Part shown: one piece after another, positions 8,002-16,821 of the stretch
How positions within the stretch are numbered: the first letter of the stretch is position 1
How the letters are laid out: each line of letters begins with the position of its first letter
NCBI GenBank assembly: GCA_030247525.1
Contig: JAOTSC010000008.1
Location: 1-41,937, forward strand
DNA length: 41,937 nt
Direction of reading: 5' to 3'
Source: a bacterium
Lineage (GTDB): Bacteria > Electryoneota > JAOADG01
The notes under the pieces: generated by a model
Told to the model about the DNA's origin: nothing
Database searches by the model: none
The model's input: only the letters and a program-made list of their open reading frames with translations
Translations under genes and position numbers: made by a program

Positions 8002-9234
8002 GTGAATTGCGTTGTCGTGTACCAAAAATCTGAAATTCCTAAATCGAAAACACAACGAGTAAAAAAAACTCGCCGGATTCTCTTCGATCCATCCGTGATC
8101 GATCGGGTAGAAGTTGCGGTTTTAGGTGTGTCGATCAATCGGTTACTACTACGGTGGTTCCAGCGGGAAGGTCGCGATTTACCCTGGCGAAAAAACCGGT
8201 CGCCATATGCGGTTTGGGTTAGTGAGGTGATGTTACAACAAACCCGGGTCGCCACGGTGGTTCCCTATTTTGAACGCTGGCTGCAACAGTATCCCGATGT
8301 TAACACCTTGGCGAACGCCACAGAACAAGCCGTATTGAAAGCGTGGGAAGGGTTGGGGTATTACACGCGGGCGAAAAATCTTCATCGGGCGGCTCAGATT
8401 CTTTGTGAGAAATATGACGGCGAACTACCGGAAACCGAACATGAGTTATTAAAACTGCCTGGCTTAGGCAAATACACTGCGGCGGCAGTTGCGTCATTTG
8501 CCTTTCGACAACCTTCCTTAGTCGTCGATGGCAATGTTGCGCGGGTGCTGTCGCGCTGGTTGCAAATTCCGGTCAGTTATACCGAACCGGAAGCGCAAGA
8601 GATTTATCGGAAAGTGTTCGCAACCATCGCCCAAGAGGAATCAAAAAATCTTCCGCAGTGGAATGAAGCGATCATGGAATTAGGCGCAATGGTTTGTACG
8701 CCAAGTTCACCCGATTGCAAAAACTGTCCAATGAAAAAACAGTGTGGCGCTTTTCGAGCAAACACTGTTTCAATTTTTCCACCGCCGCGAAAAAAAACGG
8801 AGGTTCCACATTTTGATATCGCAGTCGGTATTCTATTCGATGAGCAAAAAATACTGATGGGATTGCGAAAACGCGATGGATTACTTGGTGGTTTATGGGA
8901 GCTGCCGGGTGGCAAATGCGAACTTAACGAATTTCCGGAAACAGCGGTTGTCCGTGAATTCCGGGAAGAGACCGGTATCACGGTCGAAGTTGTCGATGCC
9001 GTGCCGGTTGTGAAGCACGGCTTCACCCATTTCAAAATAACGATGTACCCGTTCGTCCTCCGCCGGGTTGGCGGTGTCGAACAAGCCCATTCCGCGGAAC
9101 GATTGGAGTGGGTAACGAAAAATCAAATCACTCAGATGCCGCTTCCGAAAGCGACGAAGGAAGTCCTTCGCCGTATTGGATGGGATAATGCTGCAGTACG
9201 AGATAACCTCTTTACGAAGGAGCAAAAAACATGA
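8002..9234 (+). CDS. mutY: A/G-specific adenine DNA glycosylase MutY with a canonical Nudix box
   Basis: Removes adenine mispaired with 8-oxoguanine. The HhH-GPD domain has LPWR at residues 60-63, catalytic E75 (VSEVMLQQT), HhH loop LPGLGKYTA (152-160) and catalytic D176 (VVDGNVAR). The [4Fe-4S] ligands C232-x6-C239-x2-C242-x5-C248 follow. The C-terminal domain carries the FTH loop (residues 341-343) used for 8-oxoG recognition. Unusually, residues 304-326 fit the full catalytic Nudix consensus G-x5-E-x7-REUxEExGU, which most MutY C-terminal domains have lost. The GTG start at 8002 is uncertain: in-frame GTGs at 8095 and 8128 would give an N-terminus nearer the E. coli enzyme, and none has a clear Shine-Dalgarno. 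The stop overlaps the next gene by 4 bp. Confidence 0.93.
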   Translation: MNCVVVYQKSEIPKSKTQRVKKTRRILFDPSVIDRVEVAVLGVSINRLLLRWFQREGRDLPWRKNRSPYAVWVSEVMLQQTRVATVVPYFERWLQQYPDVNTLANATEQAVLKAWEGLGYYTRAKNLHRAAQILCEKYDGELPETEHELLKLPGLGKYTAAAVASFAFRQPSLVVDGNVARVLSRWLQIPVSYTEPEAQEIYRKVFATIAQEESKNLPQWNEAIMELGAMVCTPSSPDCKNCPMKKQCGAFRANTVSIFPPPRKKTEVPHFDIAVGILFDEQKILMGLRKRDGLLGGLWELPGGKCELNEFPETAVVREFREETGITVEVVDAVPVVKHGFTHFKITMYPFVLRRVGGVEQAHSAERLEWVTKNQITQMPLPKATKEVLRRIGWDNAAVRDNLFTKEQKT

Positions 9235-12200
9235 TGACCTACGACCCTCAAACGCAAAACAGTACTGAACTGATCGACCGCATCATCGAGCAATCCACTC
9301 AGACGCTGGAACTATTAACCAGCGACGATCACGACCAATTAAAAGAACTCTTGATCGCTGCTACCAATACCGTATTAAATTGGCGTCAAAAACCCCTTGA
9401 GTTTCATCGTGAGACTGTAATATCCGAAGTCACCGGTTTAGCCTATCGTTTATCGAATGCCTTGTATGAAGAAAGCCAATGGGATGCGTGCGAACGATTA
9501 TCGTTTTTGTCCTATCAATTAGCCGCCGCCGTCGATTGGCGGGAACGTGCCTTAGGGGCGTTGAAGTTGGCATTGTTGGCGGGAACCTCCCAACAACGGC
9601 TTGACGACCTTGACCGCTTGCGCAGCCGTGTCCGGCAACGGATCCGGCGTCTGCTTGGCGTTCAGGCATCGTTTGACCGGTTGCCAAGTGGTATCGATTT
9701 GAACCGGTTAGCTGACGACATTGTCTGGAAAATTTGGGATCGGTTGTGGCTTGCTCAAAGTGACGACGATTGCCGCCGAACGTTGTTGCGAAAAAATCTC
9801 CGGTTTGGTTGGAACTACACATTCAGTCATGCCGGTCATCCCGCCCGAACGATGTTTCGCGAACAGGCGCGGAGTTTTCTCTCCGGCGATATTGCTGGTC
9901 GAATTGCCACCGGTGAGATCGAAGCGGAATGGCGTGATTTATTCGATGAAGAGATGTCGGCGAAGATATCCGAATGGTCAATCACGGTCGATAACGATAC
10001 TGTAATTGCTCAAATTGGTGGCGTCGCCGAATCGCTGGAAAACCGTTTGACCCGCGGGTTAGAACGTTGGCTCGAATGGTGGCGTCCGTTGAAGACGCTG
10101 CGGGAGGGCGACCGCGAAGCGATTGATTTATTCCGCGAAGCGCAACAGAGTTTGTTTGAAGAAGATGCGTTACCGCGTGCGGTCGATACGTTCCGCGCCG
10201 CCTTCGATCTTGCTCCAAGCGATTTAGGCGTAAAAGAGTGGTTCGCTTACTCGCTCATTCTTACCCAGGATTATGTTTCCGCCGAGCGGTTGTTGCAACA
10301 AATCATCGCCGCCCGCCGCCAGGACTTTGCGACGATTGTTAATCTCGCCGGGATTTATGTTCGTACGGGACGAATGCAGGACGCTGCCGAATTGTTGTGT
10401 CCAGTCGAATTATTCGACCGTAATTTGCATCGCCGTCCTTATGTCGCGGCGGTAATGGGTCTACTCCTCTCGCTGAAACGTACCGAGGATTTACCCGCCC
10501 GCATCGTCCGGCTGGAAACAGCGGAGTGGTTGCCACTCGGGTTGTTCTATGCAATCCAACACAACACCGATCCGATGATAAAAGATCGATTGCTGCACCG
10601 CATCATCGATGAAGCGGGCTTAACAGTCGGTAAAAAAGGGAGTGACCTTTCCGATCCAAACGATGCATTGGTTCCCATCGCACGACTCGAAAAAGATTTC
10701 GCTTACTTCCAGACCGAAGGATTACTCGAAGAAGGCATCGCGCATTTCCGTGCTCGTACCGAGCGTTATCCGTGGTTCTGGGCAAATTGGCACTACCTCG
10801 GCAAATTAAGCGAAATGACTGGGAACATCGAGGAAGCAAAGTACTCGTTCATGCGGAAAGCGGAAGCGACTGCCTCGAGTAAAGCGCCACAAAAATCGAA
10901 ACAGGAAAATTGGCATTACTATCTCGAATTCTGTTTCCGGAACGAGTTGTACGACGATTTACGGGTCGGAATTCAAGGGGCTGCCGAAGCGGGGATGGCG
11001 GATGCCAAGCTTGCTCGTTACCGCCGCGCACTGCAATCGACCGAACCGACGTCCTATCAAGCGCCGCTCGAGTATAAGCCGTCCATTTATGATGATAGCG
11101 ATACTGAAGAAGGCGAAGAGTATGTCGCGCCGAATGCGAATGCTGGCTTAATCGGATTCACGTTTGCCGAGCCTTATCCTGAGAATACGGATTGGCGGGT
11201 CTATGCGAATCCGGAATGGCATGGCAGCGTTTCGGTACTTCCGGTAAGTAAACAAGACCCCGCTCGTCACGAAGTCGCTGTTCATTGGTCAACCAAAGAT
11301 GGCACACAGCCCTCATCGGTGACGTTACACTCGGAGAACAGTGGTATCGAAGCCGTGGTCAAATTGTATCGTACTGATCGCTCGCCGGCACCATTAGAGC
11401 ATCAAGGTCCGGTACGACTCCTCGAATTGTATCACGAAATTCAAAACCGCATCCGCCGCCATCTGGTTACGACACTACCCGGCGAAGTCCTCGCCATCGA
11501 AGCTCCTGCTGGCTTTGGCGTGAATACTCTAACGTCCGAAATCGCCGGACTCAGTAACTCGGTGCAATGTCCCATTCACTTGGTTCGTGCACCCGAAGGG
11601 ACCCTCAGCAGCGAGAAAATCGTAAAGTGGTTACGCGAAGTATCATCGAAGTGCTTTACGAACATCCCGCTTCCCGTTGATCAATCGCCGGCAGGATTCA
11701 GCCGATGGATCGAGCAACTTCGCGCGGCGCCCGGCACCCACACCAAGCAAGCAGTAGTGTTGCAAGGATTTGCCGAGCATTGGAACATCGCGACACATGA
11801 ACAGGTGATGTTACTCACGAGTTTCCTCGACTTGTTACTCAAGCTCACAGATATGCCCGAATTGGTTTGGATCGTTGGCAGTAACGACCTGTTTTACTTG
11901 CGGCGCCAACTTCCCCATCCATTCTGGCGGTCGTTGCAGGTGTTGCGGCTCCCCGCCATGAATGAGGACTTGGCAAAACGCTATCAACAGATCTGGTTTG
12001 ATGAACGCAAAGCGCTCTCTGAAACCGCCTCGACTTTGCTGTACCAACAGAGCGGCGGTTTAGCGGAAATCTACGCGTTACTGTTACGGGAAGCCGCTCG
12101 CGATGCGAATGGTTTACAGCAGCAGCGAATTCTTGCCGCGAATGTGTTAAGTGTCGCGAATTGGACCGCATCCGGCGCGACCTATTTCTCCGATTGGGCA

Positions 12201-12911
12201 CGGTTGCAGCTCCCGTCGAATAAAGTAGCGCGGATTGTGCTTGACCGATTGTACCATGGTGAGGCATTCAACGATCACGATCCGGATATCATGTATCTGC
12301 GCGAGATTGGAATCGTCACGATTCGTGACAACGTTGTGCAAATATCAACGCCATTATACCGGCCACAATTGGCAGGCGATGAAGTCGCATCCGATCCCAC
12401 CGAACCGAAATCGCATGCTGTCTTGTTGGTTGATCATGAAAATCTGTTCCTCGGTCTAAAAGACACCGCCGTAAAAAACTCGCGTCCCTGGAACGACCGC
12501 GACGGTTCGCGGATCGCCGGGATTGCCCATAAATTGATCGAATGGGTCAAGAAGGAACACAAAATCATTTCCTACCCATTAGCGATTGCGAATTGGGATA
12601 ACGATCCATTCCTTTATCACATGCGGCCGTATCAGGGTTCCGGGTTTTATACGATGATACCGGAAGGCTCGAAAGAGAACAGCGCCGACTTTATGATTTA
12701 TCTCGAATGTTCACGTCTCCTGCGCGAACACACGGAGGTGGATACGGTTGTACTTGTGACCGGTGACGGCGATTTCACGATGCTCGTCCGTTCGCTCAAG
12801 AGCCAAGGGAAGCGGGTGCGGGTACTGGCGGTGAATGGCAGTACGTCGTTGGCTTTACGCTCCGCGGTCGGCAGCGATTTTCAATTCATCGAACCATTGA
12901 TTGAGAGTTAA
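9231..12911 (+). CDS. TPR / degenerate NTPase / NYN-nuclease fusion protein
   Basis: A 1226-residue cytosolic protein I do not recognise as a named family. Residues about 1-600 are helical, with TPR-like units near 300-400 and 485-600. A charged linker (620-640) and a beta-rich stretch (640-720) follow. Residues about 745-1045 look like an AAA/STAND-type NTPase: APAGFGVNT at 758-766 sits where Walker A belongs but lacks the lysine, AVVLQGF (841-847) replaces Walker B without an acidic residue, LVWIVGSND (878-886) resembles sensor 1, and SGGLAEIYALL is lid-like. The C-terminus (1062-1226) is a NYN domain, a PIN-like metal-dependent RNase fold, with D1068 (VDHEN), D1153 (SADF), D1179 and D1181 (TGDGDF) all kept. 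AAGGAG precedes the ATG. It overlaps mutY by 4 bp and lies 9 bp before lutA. RNase activity is inferred; the target is unknown. Confidence 0.8.
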   Translation: MMTYDPQTQNSTELIDRIIEQSTQTLELLTSDDHDQLKELLIAATNTVLNWRQKPLEFHRETVISEVTGLAYRLSNALYEESQWDACERLSFLSYQLAAAVDWRERALGALKLALLAGTSQQRLDDLDRLRSRVRQRIRRLLGVQASFDRLPSGIDLNRLADDIVWKIWDRLWLAQSDDDCRRTLLRKNLRFGWNYTFSHAGHPARTMFREQARSFLSGDIAGRIATGEIEAEWRDLFDEEMSAKISEWSITVDNDTVIAQIGGVAESLENRLTRGLERWLEWWRPLKTLREGDREAIDLFREAQQSLFEEDALPRAVDTFRAAFDLAPSDLGVKEWFAYSLILTQDYVSAERLLQQIIAARRQDFATIVNLAGIYVRTGRMQDAAELLCPVELFDRNLHRRPYVAAVMGLLLSLKRTEDLPARIVRLETAEWLPLGLFYAIQHNTDPMIKDRLLHRIIDEAGLTVGKKGSDLSDPNDALVPIARLEKDFAYFQTEGLLEEGIAHFRARTERYPWFWANWHYLGKLSEMTGNIEEAKYSFMRKAEATASSKAPQKSKQENWHYYLEFCFRNELYDDLRVGIQGAAEAGMADAKLARYRRALQSTEPTSYQAPLEYKPSIYDDSDTEEGEEYVAPNANAGLIGFTFAEPYPENTDWRVYANPEWHGSVSVLPVSKQDPARHEVAVHWSTKDGTQPSSVTLHSENSGIEAVVKLYRTDRSPAPLEHQGPVRLLELYHEIQNRIRRHLVTTLPGEVLAIEAPAGFGVNTLTSEIAGLSNSVQCPIHLVRAPEGTLSSEKIVKWLREVSSKCFTNIPLPVDQSPAGFSRWIEQLRAAPGTHTKQAVVLQGFAEHWNIATHEQVMLLTSFLDLLLKLTDMPELVWIVGSNDLFYLRRQLPHPFWRSLQVLRLPAMNEDLAKRYQQIWFDERKALSETASTLLYQQSGGLAEIYALLLREAARDANGLQQQRILAANVLSVANWTASGATYFSDWARLQLPSNKVARIVLDRLYHGEAFNDHDPDIMYLREIGIVTIRDNVVQISTPLYRPQLAGDEVASDPTEPKSHAVLLVDHENLFLGLKDTAVKNSRPWNDRDGSRIAGIAHKLIEWVKKEHKIISYPLAIANWDNDPFLYHMRPYQGSGFYTMIPEGSKENSADFMIYLECSRLLREHTEVDTVVLVTGDGDFTMLVRSLKSQGKRVRVLAVNGSTSLALRSAVGSDFQFIEPLIES

Positions 12912-12920
12912 TCCAACGCT

Positions 12921-13643
12921 ATGAACGTCAAACTATTCGTACCGTGCTTTGTCGATTGGCTCTTCCCCGACGCCGCTTGGGCATGTGTAAAACTGCTCGA
13001 GCGCGCCGGGTGTACAGTACGATTCGATCCGAGGACGACCTGTTGCGGTCAACCGGCATTCAATTCCGGATATCCCGGCGAGGCGGCAAAGGTCGCATCG
13101 CAATTGATCCGGTTGTTATCAGAAGACGATTTACCGGTAGTGATTCCCTCCGGTTCCTGTACTTCGATGATTGAAAAACATTATGCGGAGTTACCGCTCT
13201 CTGATAATGATAGAATTTTGTGGGAAACGCTGCGCGGGCGAGTTTTTGAATTCACCCAATTCTGGGTTACACAACTACACGCACCGGATTTGTTAACGCC
13301 GTTTCCGGGAAAGCTCATGCTGCACCGTTCCTGTCACGGTCTGCGCGAAATTGCGGTAACGCAATACACTGAACAAATTCTCCGCAGCATTCCCGAACTT
13401 GAATTGGTGGAAAGCAACGACCGTGACGCTTGCTGTGGGTTTGGTGGAACCTTCTCGGTGAAATTTCCCGAACTCTCGGTTTCAATGGCGGATGCGAAAA
13501 TTGCTAAAGCCACCGAGCAGAAAGTCGAAGGAATTGTTGCAGGTGATGTTTCCTGTTTGATGCATCTTTCGACCCGGGCGAGCAAACAAGCGAACCCGTT
13601 GCGATTTTTTTATGTCGCGGAAGTGATGGCGGGCAGACCATGA
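12921..13643 (+). CDS. lutA: LutA/YkgE-type iron-sulfur protein of lactate oxidation
   Basis: Subunit of the LutABC complex that oxidises L-lactate to pyruvate. The 240-residue protein consists of two CCG domains (also found in glycolate oxidase GlcF and heterodisulfide reductase HdrB): the first CCG at residues 41-43 (TTCCGQPAFNSG), the second at 171-173 (DACCGFGGTFSV), with further cysteines in SGSC (80) and HRSCHG (138) that complete cluster sites. The ATG lies 9 bp after the NYN-fusion stop with no obvious Shine-Dalgarno, suggesting translational coupling. Its last codons overlap lutB by 4 bp (ATGA). No lactate permease gene is nearby. Confidence 0.92.
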   Translation: MNVKLFVPCFVDWLFPDAAWACVKLLERAGCTVRFDPRTTCCGQPAFNSGYPGEAAKVASQLIRLLSEDDLPVVIPSGSCTSMIEKHYAELPLSDNDRILWETLRGRVFEFTQFWVTQLHAPDLLTPFPGKLMLHRSCHGLREIAVTQYTEQILRSIPELELVESNDRDACCGFGGTFSVKFPELSVSMADAKIAKATEQKVEGIVAGDVSCLMHLSTRASKQANPLRFFYVAEVMAGRP

Positions 13644-15037
13644 GCGAATCGCATTTTCATCCCGAGCGGTTTCCTGCCGCCGCCCGTGCCGCTGTTGCAA
13701 ATGAGTATTTGCAGCGGGTATTAAAAAAAGCGACCCATCACTCACTCGGATTGCGCGACGAAGTTGTCAAGGATTTTCCCGACACTTGGGAAACCATGCG
13801 CGACGCCGCCCATCGCATTCGTCATTTCGCCATCGACCACTTGGATGAAATGTTAGAGCAGCTTACCGCTTCCTGTGAACAGAACGGCGTTGTGGTTCAT
13901 TTTGCTCGCGATACGCAAGAAGCGCGTAACATCACACTTGAAATTCTACAGCAAAATCACGCCACAAAAATCGTAAAATCGAAATCGATGACCACCGAGG
14001 AAATCGAATTGAATCCGTTCCTCGAAGCGAACGGTTGCGAAGTCGTCGAAACCGATTTAGGCGAATACATCGTTCAGTTGAATAACGAGCCGCCTTCTCA
14101 CATCACGGCACCAGCTTTGCATTTATCACGCCAGCAAATTGGGAAAATATTTCAAGACAAATTGGGCATCGAGTACTCGGAAGACCCTGAGGAACTTACG
14201 CTGAAGGCGCGGGGCATTCTGCGCAACAAGTTTCTCCATGCTGAGGCGGGGATCAGCGGGGTGAATTTTGCCTGCGCCGATACCGGTCGATTGGTTGTCG
14301 TCGAGAACGAAGGGAATGCCAGATTAACGACTTCTTTACCGAAACTACACATCGCGATTTGTGGCATCGAAAAAGTGATTCCCAAAGAGAAATTCTTAGC
14401 GATCTTTCTGCGAATGCTTGCCCGTAGCGCAACCGGACAGCGACTCTCGACCTATACGAATTTTCTTTCGCACCCATCGCCGAACCGGGCGGCGGGACCG
14501 CAGATAATGCACTTGATTCTATTGGATAACGGGCGAACGAAGATAATGGCCGATCCGGCATTGCGGGAATCGCTATTATGTATTCGCTGCGGCGCATGTT
14601 TGAATGTCTGTCCGGTGTATCAGCGGGCGGGTGGTCATGCTTATGGCTCGGCATATATGGGGCCGATTGGCGCGGTGTTGACACCGCAGTTTCGCGGCCG
14701 GGAAATCGCACAATCGCTGCCGTTTGCCTCTTCGTTGTGCGGTGCCTGCGGAGAAATATGTCCAGTGAAGATTCCGTTGCCGCAACAGCTTTGGACATTA
14801 CGAAGTCGAATCGCGGAAGGGGATCAATTACGTCCGGCATTTGAGCGAGTGGGAATGCAACAGTGGCGAGAAACAGTACTCAATCCTGCGCGCTATGAGC
14901 GGTATGGAAAACTGTTCCGGCTGTGTTCACGATTGGGATTGACAAAAATTCTACCGGGCTGGACGCCACAGCGTTCGCCGTTAACGCCGGCTCCCAGCAG
15001 TTTTCGCGAACGTTGGCGGAAGGAAAAGAAACAGTAG
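13640..15037 (+). CDS. lutB: LutB-type iron-sulfur/LUD-domain protein of lactate oxidation
   Basis: Electron-transfer subunit of the LutABC lactate oxidation complex. The N-terminal LUD domain (about residues 60-300) includes KSKSMTTEEI (113-122), the EYIVQL strand, and GISGVNFACADTG (204-216). A ferredoxin-like part follows with C314-x2-C317-x2-C320-x3-C324P and C367-x2-C370-x3-C374P, giving ligands for two [4Fe-4S] clusters. At 465 residues it matches the family length. The start overlaps the lutA stop by 4 bp, the usual coupling in this operon type. Confidence 0.93.
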   Translation: MSESHFHPERFPAAARAAVANEYLQRVLKKATHHSLGLRDEVVKDFPDTWETMRDAAHRIRHFAIDHLDEMLEQLTASCEQNGVVVHFARDTQEARNITLEILQQNHATKIVKSKSMTTEEIELNPFLEANGCEVVETDLGEYIVQLNNEPPSHITAPALHLSRQQIGKIFQDKLGIEYSEDPEELTLKARGILRNKFLHAEAGISGVNFACADTGRLVVVENEGNARLTTSLPKLHIAICGIEKVIPKEKFLAIFLRMLARSATGQRLSTYTNFLSHPSPNRAAGPQIMHLILLDNGRTKIMADPALRESLLCIRCGACLNVCPVYQRAGGHAYGSAYMGPIGAVLTPQFRGREIAQSLPFASSLCGACGEICPVKIPLPQQLWTLRSRIAEGDQLRPAFERVGMQQWRETVLNPARYERYGKLFRLCSRLGLTKILPGWTPQRSPLTPAPSSFRERWRKEKKQ

Positions 15038-15075
15038 GACTGTTACTTCTGTCTGAAAAAAATGATAAGGCGAAT

Positions 15076-15100
15076 GGACAGACAAGAGTGTCTGTCCTAC
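15076..15100. repeat. Short palindromic dispersed repeat, GGACAGACA family, copy 1
   Basis: GGACAGACA and TGTCTGTCC form a perfect 9-bp stem around an AGAG loop, followed by TAC. A second, partly decayed copy lies at 27200-27224. The element fills the lutB-lutC gap, so any lutC start upstream of it would translate the repeat. Confidence 0.7.
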
Positions 15101-15130
15101 GCAGAAATGCAACAAGACTGCAAAGAAAAT

Positions 15131-15757
15131 ATGGATGCAAAAACCGAAACTTTGATGAAAATCCAATCCGCATTGCGTAGCATCGACGCGATGGATACCC
15201 GAATACCCGAGCACACCCGGTGGGGCTTGCCCATTGAGGGTGTTGAACAACGGTTTTGGTTTGAGTGGCAGAGAAACGGCGGCGAGCAGATTGCGTTCGA
15301 TAATTCACAAGGCGATGTCAATTCTGCCCTTGTTGCCTATATTACCGCCTCGTTCGATGTCAAACGAATTTGGCTTGCGCCGGAATTGGCGGAGTTTAGC
15401 GAGCCACTCGCACAAATTCCCGGTTCACTCGTATCAATTCAAATGGAGCCTGAGAATCCCGGTCTCTTCGATCTCGGAATATGTTCTTGCGAGCTGTTCC
15501 TGGCGGAAACCGGAACGATTGCGCAAGGGTGGCACAACCAGCGTCCGCGCGCAATTTCGCTGCTGCCGCCCAACGTCATCTTTATTGCCAAACGAACACA
15601 AATCGTTGCTCATTTGGAAGATGCCTTGGAACAGCTACCAATATTATCGCCGAATGGTTGGGTTTGGATTGGCGGCCCATCGCGTACCGCCGACATCGAA
15701 AAGGTATTAGTAAAAGGGATACACGGTCCAAAACGTACCGCAATCCTTTTACTGTAG
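15131..15757 (+). CDS. lutC: LutC-type LUD-domain protein of lactate oxidation
   Basis: Third subunit of the LutABC L-lactate oxidation system. The LUD-domain hallmarks are present: FLAETGTI about two thirds along, RAISLLPPNVIFI, and the C-terminal GPSRTADIEKVLVKGIHGPK block. I place the start at ATG 15131 (208 residues). The frame is open back to 15062, but that extension translates the palindromic repeat at 15076-15100. Neither start has a strong Shine-Dalgarno. The TAG stop codon is part of a GTAGGGG repeat element at 15754-15776, so the present 3' end was probably set by insertion of that element; the last residues (TAILLL) still fit the family. Confidence 0.9.
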   Translation: MDAKTETLMKIQSALRSIDAMDTRIPEHTRWGLPIEGVEQRFWFEWQRNGGEQIAFDNSQGDVNSALVAYITASFDVKRIWLAPELAEFSEPLAQIPGSLVSIQMEPENPGLFDLGICSCELFLAETGTIAQGWHNQRPRAISLLPPNVIFIAKRTQIVAHLEDALEQLPILSPNGWVWIGGPSRTADIEKVLVKGIHGPKRTAILLL

Positions 15758-15776
15758 GGGCGTATGGCATTCGCCC
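15754..15776. repeat. GTAGGGG-family palindromic repeat at the lutC stop
   Basis: GTAGGGGCG opens the element, and GGGCG (15758-15762) pairs with CGCCC (15772-15776) around a near-palindromic centre. The TAG in its first bases is the lutC stop codon. Related elements lie at 26164-26216, 30193-30290 and 38341-38365. Confidence 0.65.
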
Positions 15777-15837
15777 GCGTGTAAAAAGATAACCGATACT
15801 TACATGGATAGGTAATCTATCACAAAACGGAAACAAA

Positions 15838-16821
15838 ATGACAATCGATAAAGAACTGGCGTACAAATTCTTGCGGGAGATGATCCTGCTGCGCCGCTTC
15901 GAGGAAAGAACCGCTCAAAGCTATCAGCAAGGGAAAATCGGCGGTTTCTGCCATTTGTATATTGGACAGGAAGCGGTCGCAATTGGTGCGGTTGGCGCAC
16001 TGCGTGAGACCGATTACGTCCTCACCGCCTACCGTGACCATGGCCATGCATTGGCAAAAGGAATGTCTTCGCGCGAAGTGATGGCGGAATTATACGGAAA
16101 GGTCACCGGATGTTCCCGCGGTAAAGGCGGCTCGATGCACATGTTTTCCGAGCAGCTTCGCTTTTTAGGGGGCAACGGTATTGTCGGCGGACAAATTCCG
16201 GTTGCAACAGGCGTCGGTTGGGCAATCAAATATCGCAAACTCGACGATGTCGTACTTTGCTTTTTCGGCGAAGGGGCGATCAACCAAGGGGCGTTCCACG
16301 AATCGTTAAATCTCGCCGCGATCTGGCGGCTGCCGGTCATCTACATTTGCGAGAATAACCGGTTTGGAATGGGTACCCCGGTTGAACGCGCCTCATCGAT
16401 TTACGACCTGTCGCAGAAAGCGTATGCTTATGATATGGCACGCTCACACGTCGATGGGATGGATGTATTGGAAGTCTACAATACTGTCAATGAAGCAATT
16501 TCACGCGCACGCGGGAGAAGTCTGCCGACCCTCATCGAAGCGCGCACCTATCGCTATCGCGGACATTCGATGTCCGATCCGATTCACGGTCACTATCGTT
16601 CGAAAGAGGAAGTGGAAGAGCAGAAGAAGCAAGACCCGATTACGCTGCTGCGAGAAAAAATGATTGCGGCAGGCATCTACGACGAAGCGGAAGAGAAACG
16701 CATCGAAGCGGAGATAAAAGCGATTGTCCTCGATTGTGCGACCTTCGCCGAAGAGTCGCCGGAACCGCCGGACGATGAATTATTCAAACATGTCTATGCA
16801 ACGGAGGCGTATCATGGCTGA
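15838..16821 (+). CDS. pdhA: Pyruvate dehydrogenase E1 component, alpha subunit
   Basis: ThDP-dependent alpha chain of an alpha2beta2 2-oxoacid dehydrogenase E1, most likely for pyruvate, decarboxylating it and handing the acetyl group to E2 lipoate. The 327-residue protein shows the ThDP-binding motif from GEGAINQG (144-151) to CENN (171-174), with GEG in place of the common GDG. It also has YRDHGHALAKG (65-75), GGSMHMF (97-103) and YRYRGHSMSDP in the region corresponding to the phosphorylation loop. The substrate could be a branched-chain 2-oxoacid, but the lut context and sequence style favour pyruvate. ATG with GGAA upstream; the 3' end overlaps pdhB by 8 bp. Confidence 0.93.
   Translation: MTIDKELAYKFLREMILLRRFEERTAQSYQQGKIGGFCHLYIGQEAVAIGAVGALRETDYVLTAYRDHGHALAKGMSSREVMAELYGKVTGCSRGKGGSMHMFSEQLRFLGGNGIVGGQIPVATGVGWAIKYRKLDDVVLCFFGEGAINQGAFHESLNLAAIWRLPVIYICENNRFGMGTPVERASSIYDLSQKAYAYDMARSHVDGMDVLEVYNTVNEAISRARGRSLPTLIEARTYRYRGHSMSDPIHGHYRSKEEVEEQKKQDPITLLREKMIAAGIYDEAEEKRIEAEIKAIVLDCATFAEESPEPPDDELFKHVYATEAYHG

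Noticed and set aside
9231-12911. Calling the NYN fusion an active STAND ATPase defence protein
   Set aside because: The Walker A lysine and Walker B acid are not visible, and no other defence gene is nearby, so neither ATPase activity nor a defence role can be claimed.
14253-14840. 195-codon antisense frame opposite lutB
   Set aside because: Shadow of a clear Fe-S protein gene; Arg/Ser-rich with no domain.
16724-16813. Upstream extension of pdhB
   Set aside because: It reads through the 3' end of pdhA out of frame; ATG 16814 has a GGAGG site and matches the family N-terminus.
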